A DNA stretch of 64,000 nucleotides from Vigna angularis. Lineage: Eukaryota > Streptophyta > Magnoliopsida > Fabales > Fabaceae. Both the position numbers and the translations under genes were made by a program. Below, piece by piece: positions 47,647-60,000 of this stretch. The stretch lies in assembly GCF_016808095.1 (NCBI RefSeq), contig NC_068971.1:26122131-26186130 (forward strand), read 5' to 3'. The notes beneath the pieces are model-generated. The model did no database searches, was not told the DNA's origin, and worked only from the letters and a program-made list of their open reading frames with translations. Every line of letters starts with the position of its first letter. Positions within the stretch are counted from its first letter, which is position 1.

Positions 47647-48189
47647 TGTATGTGTATGTATGTAAATAATACATGACAAAGATCAAATAATACCAGCTAT
47701 AAAAAGTATTTTTTTTTGCTTTTATAATTTGTCCTTGAATCATAATTACATATTACCTTGATTGTGTGTGCTATACTTCAGAAAAAAAGAACACTAAAAT
47801 GGTAATCAGTAAGTTCATATTTGGATATGTGCTAAGAATTATAAATTAAAACTATATCAATTTTGAGAGATATAAATAAAGTATCAAATAATTTTAGACT
47901 AATACATTTTTTTGTAGATACGATCTAGCTATCTGTAACTTTCAACCCAAAACTAAGTTTAGAAATTATCTAACATATTGTTAAAAGGTCAGGAGTGTAA
48001 CTTAAACTGGTCTCATTTTATCCCTCCTCTGTATTTTATATATGCGTACGTATATGGGTTAAGATTCCTTTACACCATCTGTAAAAGTTAGTTAAATTAC
48101 ACCTTTGAAAACATTTTTATGGAAAGCAAATTTAATTAATCCAACAATTGAATTTCATATTCTAATTAATTATATCAATTTCAAATTAT

Positions 48190-49797
48190 TTACCAATTTA
48201 TTTTTTCTGTTTAGTACCTGCTTTTAAAAGTGTCTTTATTTTGTCCCAAAGTTATATAAATTGTATCAATCATGTCTTTCCTGTTAAATTGGTATAAACA
48301 GAGTTAAGTCCGTGGTGACGTGGCTATGAAATCAATACTTTTTTTCTCTCTCATTTGCTTCAACTTTCTCTCTGTTGAATATCTTTATGACCTACCTTTT
48401 TTTTTCTCTCTCTTTAGTGAAAACTCACCACCCTCTTCCACAATTATTTCCTTTCCCCAAGACCTTAGAAACCTGCACCACCTCCCTCTACCACCATTTT
48501 CTTTCTCTTTCGTTCACCAATGAGACTTTCACATCCCTCTCTAATGCTTGGCCGTGAGATCAAGAGAGGGAGCTTTGTCGGCGTGTGGGTTGGTTGGTGA
48601 CCGCATGCAAATCTTCAGTGTCTCCTTCATAATTCACCCTACTCACATCACTACCTCATTTTCACCATTTACATATACAATTCACCTTAATAACTTTCAC
48701 TTTAATTTTTTTAAAATTATAATTAAATATTAAAAATAATATTTAGTTTCAACACTCAAAATACTACATCTATGATTTTTTTTATAAAGTCAAAATGAAT
48801 CGTTATCTCTTTCTTCACTTTGTTTTTCCTTGATTCTCTATGTGAATCTAATCTTTCTCTGTATCATGGCAAAAGAGGTTACTTTTATTTAAACTATAAT
48901 GTAATTTAAAACTTTTCTAATTATAATCCAAATACTTCAAATCGTTGATATTTTTTTTTTCCTGTTTTGGTGGAGTTTTTAATAGAACCTGACACTGTCA
49001 TGATTTTTGTTCTTGTGAAAATTCTTAGGGAGTGTTCTTTAAGACACAATTGGTATTATGAGATGCCCTCAACTCAAGATCAATTTTGATCAATAAGAGA
49101 AATTTATTTTTTGTTGTACACAAACAATACAATATTTTCTGAGAATACCAGGTTCATATAAATATATTGATGGTGGTTCAATTCTAGTGAAATATTTACT
49201 GGTTGAACGTTGAAATGTTTTGGTTATATACTCTTTCTTTTCATAGGGTTTTATAGTCTTCTTTGGGAACTTATTTCGGTCCAAAGATCTTGAATTTTCC
49301 CCGCGACTTAAACTTCTTTTTTTCTTTTTCAATTCAGATATATCTTAGACACACAGGTCCAAGATTGAGAGAAAACTGAGAATGGGCATGTTGGGTTCTT
49401 GGTGAGGAAGTCCTTGAGGGGTGGGAGTTATGCTTCGTGGGTTATAAGGTTGGGGAGCATTCACATGAGTATGGGAGTGGGAAGTAGTTCAGTGATGATA
49501 AAATGGGAGGGAGAGGAAATAATTGTGGAAGAGGTGGTGAGTTTTCAGTAGAAAAAAAAAGGTCATAAAAATACAAAAGAGAGAAAAAAAGTTGGGGGCA
49601 TGGCAGGAAAAGTAGAAGAAAGAGAAAAAAAAGTACTCTACGTCACTGTGGAGGTAACTCCGTTTCTACCATTTTAACGGAAGGGACCGTGATTGATACA
49701 ATTTATATCACTTAAGGACAAAATAGAGACACTTTTAAAAGCGGGTACTAAACAGAAAAAAACCTCTAAATATAAGGACTAAGTAAGATATTAAGCC
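48190..49797. mobile_element. Second MULE-like element with long inverted repeats, in a helicase intron
   Basis: Sequence 48196-48480 is inversely repeated at 49500-49760. TTTTCTGTTTAGTACC, GCTTTTAAAAGTGTCT, ACAATTATTTCCT and AAAACTCACCACC all have reverse-complement partners in the same order. The right end AATATTAAGCCT (to 49797) matches the terminus style of the MULE at 40438, whereas the left outer end is eroded and no 9-bp duplication could be found. The roughly 1 kb interior has no transposase; 60-80-codon frames in it are not gene-like. Confidence 0.75.
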
Positions 49798-51021
49798 TAT
49801 AATATAATACTTAACTATATAAATATTCATTATTGGATAACATATCTAATTAAAATTCTTGAGTATGATTTTAGTTCTTGAACTTTTATGCAAAATTGAA
49901 ATTTGTCCATATGTGAAATTTTCATACATTTTAGTTCTTAAACGTGTTTTTCATCTAACATTAAAGCGAGATCATGTCAAACGGTGTAACTAACTTAAAT
50001 GCTAACATAAAACATGTTTCATATGTCAAAAATATTTAACATAATTGGGTTCAAAGGATTATATTGATTCATTTTTAAAGTTTGAGGACCAAAAGATATC
50101 AAAGTTTCGAACAGGGACAACTTCCAATTTCACGTCAAAGATCAAAAACTAAAAACATACTTAATCAAAACTAAAATTGTGTGAAAACTTTTATACATGA
50201 TCTTTAAGATAATATCATGAAATTCCACGATTGGTTAAATTTGCATTGCATAAAAACTTGGAGAAGGTGTAATTTAAATAACTTTAACACATGATTTAAA
50301 CAACCTCAAAGGAGTTGACATAGGAGAGGGTATTAAGAGAGAGTAATAAATGTAAGAGAAAAAAGAATACAGATACTTTCAAATCGTACTTTTTAGGTAG
50401 AATTTGAAATTGTATAATTTTATGTAATCAAATTACTCTTTTAAACTTCTAGAATTTTAATTTCTCTTAAAATTTCCTGTCCCAACAATATATTTAGACA
50501 TTAAGCATTTTAAATTATCTATAAAAATGGATTATATCCTCTACAAATTTATAAGATTTACTTTGATTTATTTAATACAATACAGTACAACTAAAGAGCA
50601 ATGGCACTTACAGCTCGTGGCTCCGGTGCCTGTAAAGCTGCTGATAAGAACTCTCCAATGCTCTCAACCTGCAAACTTTTTATTTGCAAGCAAAGAGAGT
50701 TCAAAGGTGTTCTCAGTAGTTCAGGAAGTTGATATTCAGAAAAGGCTTCATAAACACATTTGGGGTAAAGGTGGTAGCATTCTCCTGGCTGCACACGACC
50801 CGCCCTACCCCTTCTCTGCAACCAAAGAGGACAACAAAAAATAACACAATTAGCTGCATGTTTGACTGTTAGCAAAAACAATAATGATTATGGACATGCA
50901 GCTTAAAAAACATTCCCAACTTTCAGAATTTAAAAGACAAATGACAAGAAAAAGGATGAATCTTGCAACCAGCAAAAATATAGTAAAGCAAAAATATAAA
51001 GACCTAAAGACACATGAGAAT

Positions 51022-51607
51022 TGTTGGATAAAAATAAAAATGGGACCCATCCACATGCTGAAAAGAAGGGTCAATGTTTTCATATACCATATATTGAGGA
51101 AGAATGTCTTCCACCTTCACTAAAGCTCCATAAATTGCTCCAATGCACCAACCATGTTTCTTGTCCTTTCTTCCTTCATTCATTATAAAATGAATGCAAA
51201 ATGTGGAGCAAAACACAACTCACCAAGAATCAAACGGTGAAGAAAGAATTCAAGAGGAGAAAGAGAGAAAGCCACGGGTACTACCGTGAAGAGAAAAACA
51301 TCATCGAGAGGTGAAAGACACTGTGTAGTAGAAACTGTGAGTGTGCAAAAGAGAGTGTTTTTTATATACCATCCGAGAGGGTGAGATTTATTGAGAGATC
51401 CTCAAAGAGTGAGAGAAACATTGTAATCCTACTTTCATAGTGGAGATAATTTTCTGGACTAGGTCCCGTGGTTTTTTCCGAGAGGATTTTCCACGTTAAA
51501 ATTTCCGGTGTTATTTTTCCCTACACATACACAGCTATTTTTACGCTTCCGCATAGTGCCCATTTTGGGTTAACAAAGGAGGGAACAAATACCGTTGTTT
51601 CCCAACA
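51022..51607 (+). repeat. 5' LTR of the Copia element
   Basis: 586 bp. Contains TTTTTTATATACC (about 51357-51369) as the likely TATA region, followed by a purine-rich leader. It probably drives the element's transcript. Confidence 0.96.
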
Positions 51608-51608
51608 G

Positions 51609-51620
51609 TGGTATCAGAGT
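51609..51620 (+). other. Primer-binding site, initiator tRNA-Met type
   Basis: TGGTATCAGAGT lies one base after the 5' LTR. This is the standard Copia primer-binding site, complementary to the 3' end of initiator methionine tRNA, with one terminal variation. Confidence 0.9.
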
Positions 51621-51658
51621 CACCAGTTCGAAAAAGTCAGAATCTTGTGAAACTCAAG

Positions 51659-54600
51659 ATGGAAGGAGACATGTTCAAGCTAACTGCGAATAATTACTCC
51701 TACTGGAAGCCGATGATGGAAGATCATCTATATTGCAAGGATTTGTATGAGCCGATCACAAATCCGGAAATTCCAGAAGGGAAGACCGAAAAAGATTGGG
51801 AGATTCTGAATCGTAAAACAATGGCTATGATTCGGAAATACATCGACAAAAGCTTGTTTGAGCATGTATCGACTTATACCGATGCGTATGAGTTATGGAC
51901 AAAGCTTGAATCTATGATTTAAAAGAAGACTCCGAGAAATAAAGCTCACCTTGTCAGACGACTCGTAAAGTTGGAGTATTTTGACGACCTGAATATGATC
52001 GAGCATCTCAACACCTTCAAAGGTATTGTGAACCAATTAATGAAGGCAGATATGAAGATAGATGATGAGTTACAAGCTCTTCTACTCCTTAGTTCTCTAC
52101 CGGAGAGTTGAGACACATTGGTGGTCACTCTTAGTAACTCAACAACAGATGGAAAGCTCAGGCTGGATAACATTACAGACAGTTTGCTGAATGAAGAGTC
52201 CAGAAGGAAAGAAAGAGGAATGAGTAGTCACTCAGAAGCCAACGTTGTTGAGAATAGAGGAAGGAGTGAACATAAAAGCAAAGGGAAACGTGAAAAGTCA
52301 CGAGGAAGATTCAAGTCTCGTTCCAAAGGTTTGACATGCTTTTATTGTGGAAAAGATGGCCACAATAAGCAAGAATGTAGATTCCTGAAAAGATATCAGA
52401 AGAATGGAACTATACACCCTGATGTGATAGATCCCAAAAAGAAGTTGGAAGAAAAGATCACAACAGCGATGGTATCAAATGATGAGAATGTGTTCCTTAT
52501 CACTGAGGTAAACTATCTAAATATTGCTTTTGATGACTACACTTGGATAGTAGATACCGGAGCATCTTTCCATGTTACTCCTCATGAGGGATTCTTCTCA
52601 TCCTATCAAAAAGGAGACTTTGGAATAGTGAAGATGGGTAATCATGTCACAAGAAAAATTGTGGGCATAGGAGAAGTGACTTTGACGACAAAAAATGGAA
52701 ACAAACTTGTGCTGAAGGAGGTAAGACATGTGCCAGAAATGCGACTAAACCTTATCTCAGTCAGTAAGCTAGATGATGCAGGAATGAACAACCAGTTTGG
52801 AGATGGAAAATGGAAACTTAGCCGAGGAAGCATGATTGTTGCTCGTGGCAAAAATGAAGGCTCTTTGTATGTCATACAAGGAAAGATATGCAAATGAGAG
52901 ACAAATGTTGCTCAAGAAGAAAGTAAGGAGTTGTGGCACAAAAGACCGGGCCACATGAGCGAGAAATGATTAGAGATCCTTGCGAAAGATCATCTCCAGA
53001 GTATAAAAGGACAACCACTTGAATTATGTGAAGACTGCCTAGCAGGTAAGCAGCACAGAGTATCTTTCCATAAATATGATAATAGAAAAAGAAGAGAGCA
53101 TATTTTGGATCTTGTGTATTCAGATGTCTGTTCAACATCCGAAAGGTCCCTTGGTGGTGCTCAATATTTTTTTACCTTCATTGATGACCACTCTAGAAAA
53201 TTGTGGGTCTATCCTTTGAAGAGAAAAGATGAAGTTCTACGAATCTTCAAGGAGTTTCATGCCTCAGTTGAACGTGAAACTGGTACAAAGTTGAAATGCT
53301 TGAGAAGTGATAATGGTGGAGAGTATAGAGGTCCATTCGAGCACTATTGCAAGACTCATGGGATCAGACATGAGAAAGTACCTCCCAAGACACCTCAAAT
53401 GAATGGCGTAGCTGAAAGATTCAACAGAACGATTGCCGAGAAGGTCAGAAGCATGTTGTCTCACGCAAAACTTCCCAAGTCATTCTGGGGGGAAGCCGTG
53501 TTAACAACAACTCATTTGATCAACTTATCACCATCAAGACCATTAAACGGTAAGATACCAGAAGAAGTATGGTCTGGTAAAAAGGCCTCATATCGCAACT
53601 TGAGAGTCTTTGGATGTAAGACATTAGTTCACATTCCGAAAGATGAAAGAGTAAAGCTCGATGCTAAGGCGAAAGAGTGCATATACCTTGGTTCTCCAAG
53701 AGATGAATTTGGTTTCAGATTATGGGATCCTGCAAACAGAAAGATTGTTCGAAGCAGAGATGTGGTGTTCTTTGAAGATCAGACAATCCAAGACATCAAG
53801 AAAGTGGAGAAACCAACACTTAAGCTTATAAGTGATCAAAGCCCTATCTTGATGAACAACTTAGGGGGAGAGACTCGTCAAGCTGAGACAAATCAGGAGT
53901 TACAACTTGATGAGATGGCTGAAGAAGCATATCAACCTAATCTGACGATAGAAGATCAAGCAATTGAGAATGCTCCGCAACAAACCCAATTGAGGCGATC
54001 AACAAGGCAGAAACAACCGTCAAGAAGGTATTTTTCAGATGAATATGTTAATTTTACTGATGAAGGTGAACCTCAAAGCTTTGTAGAAGCAATGGAGATG
54101 AAAGACAAAGACAAATGGTTGCAAGCCATGGAAGAAGAGATGCAATCCTTAAAGGAAAATTAGACTTATGATTTGGTAGAATTACCAAAAGAAAGAAGAG
54201 CATTGCAGAACAAATGGGTGTTCAAGCTCAAGAATGAAGAGAACAACCCAAGCCCAAGGTACAAAGCACGAATTGTCGTGAAGGGGTGCAACCAGAAGAA
54301 AGGAATAGACTTTGATGAAATATTCTCACCAGTAGTGAAGATGACATCCATTAGAGCGATTCTCGGTCTGGCAGCAACACTAGACCTAGAGATTGAACAA
54401 CTGGACGTCAAAACAACATTCTTACATGGAGACCTAGAGGAAGAAATTTACATGAAGCAACCAGAGGGTTTTGAAGAACCAGGCAAAGAACACTTTGTGT
54501 GTCGTCTGAAGAAAAGTCTCTATGGTCTGAAGCAAGCTCCAAGACAATGGTACAAGAAATTTGATTCCTTCATGATCCAACATAATTTCAAGAAGACCTC

Positions 54601-55633
54601 CGTAGACCATTGCGTGTTTGTGAAGCATTATGAAAATGGTGAGTCCATCATACTTCTCTTGTATGTTGATGATATGTTGATTGTAGGGAAGGACAAAATT
54701 AAAATAACTGCTCTCAAGAAGGCATTGAGTAAGTCTTTTGCCATTAAAGACCTAGGTGCAGTGAAGAAGATACTTGGAATGAAAATCTCCAGAGATCGTT
54801 CTAGAAGAATGCTATGGGTATCTCAAGAAGATTATATTGAGAAGATTCTCAAAAGGTTCAACATGCACAATGCCAAATCTGCTCGTGTTCCAATTGCTGG
54901 ACATTTCAAACTCAGCAAGTTGCAATGTCCAAAGAATGAAGAAGAAAAAGTAGAAATGAACAAGGTACCCTACTCTTCTGCCGTGGGTAGCCTTATGTAT
55001 GCAATGGTTTGTACAAGGCCAGATATTGGCTATGTTGTAGGAGTTATGAGTAGATTCCTGTCAAATCCAGGAAAGGAGCATTGAGAAGCTGTTAAGTGTA
55101 TACTAAGGTATCTAAGAGGATCTGTCAAAAGAAGCTTTTGTTTTGGCAATGGAGATCTAAAGCTAATCGGATATTCAGACTCAGACATGGCTGGAGATGT
55201 CGATTTAAGGAAGTCAACATCAGGTTATCTGATTACTTTTGCAGGGGGAGCTGTTTCTTGGTAGTCAAAGCTACAAAAATGTGTGACATTGTCTACTGCT
55301 GAAGCAGAGTATGTAGCGGTGACTGAAGCCTCTAAAGAGATGCTATGGATGAAGAATTTCCTAAGTGAATTAGGACATGATCAAGATGATTATGTGGTGA
55401 ATTGTGATAATCAAAGTACCATTCATCTAACCAAGAACCCCATGTTCCATTCACGCTCGAAGCATATCGACGTCCGATATAATTGGATACGAGAAGCGTT
55501 GGATGAGAAGAAATTGAAGATAGAGAAAATCCATACAGACTTAAATTGGTCTGACATGACGACTAAGTCAATACCAACCAAGAAGGTTGAAGATTGTTGT
55601 CAAGGTGCTGGTGTCGTGGTACCTTCCAACTAA
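51659..55633 (+). pseudogene. Copia Gag-Pol polyprotein, interrupted by seven in-frame stops
   Basis: One continuous frame runs from MEGDMFKL at 51659 to 55633. GAG leads to a CCHC knuckle (CFYCGKDGHNKQEC, from 52337); protease has DTG at 52553; integrase has an HHCC zinc region (52930-53050) followed by a core with SDNGGEY and NGVAERFNRT; reverse transcriptase has YVDD at 54662-54673; RNase H ends the frame (STAEAEYVA, 55283 on). Stops in this frame lie at 51920, 52109, 52895, 52967, 54161, 55082 and 55262, and there is no frameshift between them. The catalytic motifs themselves are intact. The real start could be the upstream ATG at 51608, but 51659 fits the usual Copia GAG start. The product cannot be made as one protein. 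Confidence 0.95.
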
Positions 55634-55683
55634 AGACAGGATGCAATGATGGAATAAAGGATGGAATACCCATTTTGAGTTTT

Positions 55684-55695
55684 ATGGGGGAGTTT
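55684..55695 (+). other. Polypurine tract of the Copia element
   Basis: ATGGGGGAGTTT immediately precedes the 3' LTR start TGTTGG. Confidence 0.8.
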
Positions 55696-56280
55696 TGTTG
55701 GATAAAAATAAAAATTGGACCCATCTACATGCTGAAAAGAAGGGTCAATGTTTTCATATACCATATATTGAGGAAGAATGTCTTCCACCTTCACTAAAGC
55801 TCCATAAATTGCTCCAATGCACCAACCATGTTTCTTGTCCTTTCTTCCTCATTCATTATAAAATGAATGCAAAATGTGGAGCAAAACACAACTCACCAAG
55901 AATCAAACGGTGAAGAAAGAATTCAAGAGGAGAAAGAGAGAAAGCCACGGGTACTACCGTGAAGAGAGAAACATCACCGAGAGGTGAAAGACACTGTGTA
56001 GTAGAAACTGTGAGTGTGCAAAAGAGAGTGTTTTTTGTATACCATCCGAGAGGGTGAGATTTATTGAGAGATCCTCAGAGAGTGAGAGAAACACTGTAAT
56101 CCTACTTTCATAGTGGAGATAATTTTCTGGACTAGGTCCCGTGGTTTTTTCCGAGAGGATTTTCCACGTTAAAATTTTCGGTGTTATTTTTCCCTACGCA
56201 TACACAGCTATTTTTACGCTTCCGCATAGTGCCTATTTTGGGTTAACAGAGGAGGGAACAAATACCGTTGTTTCCCAACA
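55696..56280 (+). repeat. 3' LTR of the Copia element
   Basis: 585 bp, starting TGTTGG and ending CCCAACA, followed by the target duplication AGAAT. Confidence 0.96.
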
Positions 56281-56362
56281 AGAATAAGAGCTTAATTTAA
56301 TTTCGCTTTGTTTCCTCCTCAAGACAATCCCATGTGTTAATGGTAGAACTTCCATTCAAAAC

Positions 56363-56997
56363 TAGAGCTGTCAAAGCGGGTAATCCGGCTCAACCCGGTC
56401 CGGGTCACCACGGGATGGTCACTTAGTGAGCCAACCCAACCCGACTTACTTATTAGCGAGCTGAAAAAATTCAAACCCGGTCCAACCCGCCACGGGTTAG
56501 TGGGTTAAACGGGTTGACTCACTGACTCATTTAATTATAAATTTTTTTTAAAATAAAAAAATTACAATTTTATTTTAAAATAAAAAAATTACAATTTTAT
56601 TTTAATTCAAATCTAAATAAACGTCACACTAAAATGATGTTAAACTTCAAAGACAATTCAAAATAAATAAAGAAGTATCATACAATCCAAGCGTAATCCA
56701 AAAACATGTACAAAAGGTGAACAAATAAGTTTTTAATATTGATAATTTTTGTATTACTTGTCCATTTATAATATTAGAGTCTTGAATAGATAAATCTATA
56801 ATATTTTTCTTTCTTGAAACATCTTCTTTATCACCATCTACAATATAATAAAAAAAATGCTAACTAATAATATTGAAACACAAAATAATAAATAATTAAA
56901 TTAAATTAGGTGGGTTGGTGAGCCAACTTGGCTCACCACGCGTTCAACTCGGTGAGCCGGGTTACCTTGCGGGTTACAATCCATTTTGACAACACTA
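56363..56997. mobile_element. Non-autonomous hAT element
   Basis: A 635-bp element starts TAGAGCTGTCAAAGCGGGT and ends CATTTTGACAACACTA, imperfect terminal inverted repeats of hAT type. The 8-bp target duplication is TTCAAAAC / TTCATAAC (7 of 8 match; 56355-56362 and 56998-57005). Ends are rich in AACCCGG / GGCTCACC words, while the middle is AT-rich and lacks a transposase. A related, split copy is at 31395-34679. Confidence 0.85.
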
Positions 56998-57005
56998 TTC
57001 ATAAC

Positions 57006-59134
57006 CCCTGCCCTCAAAGCTCTTACATCAAGGTTCAAGGAAAAAGTGGTCGGCGAATGAGGGAATTCATATTTAAAGGAATCCTTTGGGCTAAAATTCA
57101 TGAGGGTTGACTATTACACACAATTAAGGAGCAAGGTTGAAGAACATAAAACTAATGAGATTCTCTCTAATCTAAAAAACAACAGAATACTTGACAACAC
57201 AAGCTAGCTTGAAACCTTGCCTACTGACTTTCGAAAAATCCAAAAAACCATTGAGTTAGAATTGATACATAGATCCTAGTCCACATCTCAGCGGTAATAG
57301 AAATAAGGCTTACATCATACAGTCTAGGCCATTACATAATGTGAACACAAATCAATAGTAAGACAGGAAAAGAAATCCTTCAAAAAAACTACAAGGCTAT
57401 GGAGGAAGAAAAAGCAAAACCTAAAAAGACAACTGAAAAGCAAGCCATCACAAATGTCTCAATATTAACCAGAAGACTTTTAAGAGATAAATTTCACACA
57501 ATGGCAAAAACATAAATAAAGTTTGAAACAACATTCTTAACCTCCTACCAGAACTTTCAGACTTTTGTTAAGATTTACACATTAGACAAGAATATGGCTG
57601 TTAAGAATCAAAATAATAATTTTTCTCATTGTAATCATATAATCTTAATTCTAGAGGAAACAAAATATCCTCCATTCATGCATAATAAATGTAATGATCC
57701 TATATAACCTCATCCGTTGTGTATTCAGACACACAATATTCAATACAATGTCGTTGTGTTCTATATTTCAGCAATGGCCATATGCTAATACTCCTTAAAA
57801 GACTTAGCCAATCTTTCTATCTTGAGCTAGCTTTCAAGACTTTCTCTTGAAGGCTCATATTTCCTTCACAAAATGAGATTTACACTCATTTATATATTAT
57901 AATCAGATTATATCATTAGTCAATATGGAATCTCCAACACACTAACTAGACATCTTGACCATGGAACAAAATATTAGCCTTCCACTATGGTGCTCACAAC
58001 ACAATCAATCAATCAAATGTCATACTTTATAAGAGATCAACAATCAAGGCAAAATGCTTTACTGAATATGTAGAACCAATCCTCACTTAAGATAGTGTAT
58101 CACTCTAATGCACTAGTGTATAAGGATGTGTGTCAATCACTCTACCATCACAATGTCACACAATTCAACTTTGCCTTTCATTTCAACCAAAATAAATACA
58201 TTCACAAGCAAGTTAGCATCACAAGGGCTTTCATTAGCTTATAATGTGGCTGGGCTAAGAAGGAAACATGGTTTTTCTGGATAACAAGGCACCTTGAGAA
58301 AAGAGATTAAACAATTCAAATCATGACATACAAATCTCTCTTTTGCTTCACTTAAATCACAACCAATTTCGAACTTGAATCCCAACTTTCTTTCATTCAA
58401 TTCTTTTTCTTTATCTTCTTCTTTCTTCTTTTTCCTCATTTTTCTATTTTTCTTTTTTTCTCAATACACCCTTACAGAACAAACTCCCCCAAACTTAAAC
58501 CATTCTCTTGTAGTACAAATGATTGCTCTATTCAGCTCAAGGTAGGGAAATCAGGGAATTTTCATTAGGCTTGAGGTTCAAAGAGGAAAGACGTCTTTCG
58601 TTAAGGTTGAAGGGTTTAGTATTGGCTTATTTAGCTCGGAACATGTGAAAGAGGTAGAAGAGTAAGATGGCCTTGATCATGTGTAACAAGCAAGCAACTG
58701 ATTCAATTCAGAGAAACTCAGGCAAAGTCAATTGTGATCTAACATGATAGCATTCATTAGAAAAATCTAAGGCACAACATCTCACAAGGTTAACTCAAGG
58801 TTCCACAAACATCATCAAGCAACTACCATAAATATTGATCGCAGTTAAACATAGAGCATTCTCAGTATTTTCATGAAGAAAGCAACCACAATTTGAACTA
58901 AATTGACCCATCTCAAGCAACATTTCATATTCAAGCATAAGCATCATGGATCAGCACAGTCTATCAAGCTAGCTAACTTAACAAAAACTTTCATAAATTG
59001 AAAAGCAAAATGTTCATTCGATCCTAAACTAAGAACTAAGTTTCAACACAGTTTAAAAGTTAAACTAGAAAACAAAATAAAAGAAGGCAAAATAAAAAGT
59101 CCTATTAAAAAGTAGAGAAGCTTCTGGCTCAAGC
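57006..59134. other. Repeat-derived sequence without a recognised gene
   Basis: A CT-rich tract ends at AACTCCCCCAAACTTAAACC (58480-58502), a phrase I associate with non-coding parts of plant Gypsy elements. Together with the Athila-like relics downstream this suggests a decayed minus-strand element. No open frame with protein character was found. Confidence 0.4.
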
Positions 59135-59280
59135 TCATGAACTGTTGTCATCGCTCTCTTCAGAATCATCATCCTCATCCTCTTCCTCATTTTCATCAGT
59201 ATCATCATCGGCTGTTGCTCCACCTCCCCCAGTAGAATGGGACTGGTCTCCAGGCCAAACGACAAACTCATCAAACAAAC
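59135..59280 (-). pseudogene. Acidic C-terminal relic of a retrotransposon ORF
   Basis: The minus strand reads DEFVVWPGDQSHSTGGGGAT followed by a long Asp/Glu run and a stop at 59135-59137. The WPGDQ-then-acidic-tail pattern resembles the end of the extra ORF in Athila-type plant elements. The upstream part of the frame is lost. Sequence 59281-60000 holds no other gene; it is AC-rich from about 59740. Confidence 0.35.
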
Positions 59281-60000
59281 ATGATGGTTAGTGTTTGAAA
59301 AACAAGTTTGGAACCAAAAATTAGCACATAACCAGTGGTATAGAATCATGTAGCTTGATAAAACATGTAAAACAAAAGGCTAGCAGCAAGCCCCACTTAT
59401 AACAGAGCCAAATTGGAAAGAAAATATGAGTGTTGTCCTGGTGCGCCATATCTAGGCTGCATAGTTTTTGTGCAGCTGAGTGCCATATCAGAAAAATGCA
59501 GAAAAAGCCTTCTGCTGGTGTAGCGCGCAGGTGCAGTTGAGCGGTACTCTGACAATCTTTATTTTTGCAGCAGTTTAGGCTTTTAGTCTTGGATTTTTGA
59601 CAATGGTTATGCATTCAAACACAATTAAAACTATGTATTCATGTTTCTACTCATTAAAAACACCAAGAACTAACCATGAAACAAATCAAATGCATGAATC
59701 TAAAACATGAATGCAATAGGCAATGCACTTAACTATAAATGTTAAGACCAAATTTTTACAAACAAAACACACCTAAACATATCATAACATACCAAAGCAT
59801 ACTCAATCACACTAGAACACATCAAAACAGATTGAACAATTCTAAAACACATCAATTCACCATAACACTCAACATTGTACTAATGCAACCATTAACAACA
59901 CATAAGCTCCAATTCAAATTCTCATGCTCCCACATAACCAAATCACACTCAAACATTCTAAAGCAAATTCAAACAATCAAAACACACTAAAACAACAAAA

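Larger units (their letters stand above)
45374..50815 (-). pseudogene. DExH-box ATP-dependent RNA helicase fragment (DExH3/DHX36-like), disrupted
   Basis: Six exons read on the minus strand with matching splice signals: 50612-50815 (motif [13 protein letters not shown], then the winged-helix start), 47072-47141 (VQNAIDFLKMIGALDEKENL), 46352-46645 ([20 protein letters not shown]2 region), 46178-46237 (HRETSMSFKTMDDGQV), 45586-45738 ([20 protein letters not shown] fold) and 45374-45482 ([19 protein letters not shown]). Such helicases unwind RNA and G-quadruplexes using ATP. The copy is broken. Exon 47072-47141 ends in phase 1 while the next begins in phase 0, and the intervening segment of about 46 residues is absent. 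The 3' end runs into Gypsy DNA at about 45374, so the C-terminus is lost. The exons encoding motifs I-V are not in the window; a Copia element interrupts the upstream intron and a MULE lies in the 50612-47141 intron. Confidence 0.85.
51022..56280 (+). mobile_element. Structurally complete Ty1/Copia retrotransposon (Tork/Tnt1-like)
   Basis: A 5,259-bp element with near-identical LTRs (51022-51607, 55696-56280), each starting TGTTGG and ending CCAACA. The perfect target duplication AGAAT is at 51017-51021 and 56281-56285. Domain order GAG-PR-IN-RT-RH is that of Copia, and the motifs fit the Tork/Tnt1 type. By hand the LTRs differ at 11 sites and one 1-base indel in about 585 bp (about 1.9%), so insertion is recent on the usual plant LTR clock. 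It lies in the intron upstream of the helicase exon 50612-50815, in opposite orientation. Confidence 0.96.

Noticed and set aside
48320..48733. Ser/Phe/Pro-rich frames
   Set aside because: CT-rich inverted-repeat arm of the MULE at 48190-49797; no protein character.
50527..50844. 105-codon plus-strand frame
   Set aside because: Antisense to the helicase motif VI exon.
51946..54628. Minus-strand frames of 60-90 codons
   Set aside because: Antisense shadows of the Copia polyprotein.
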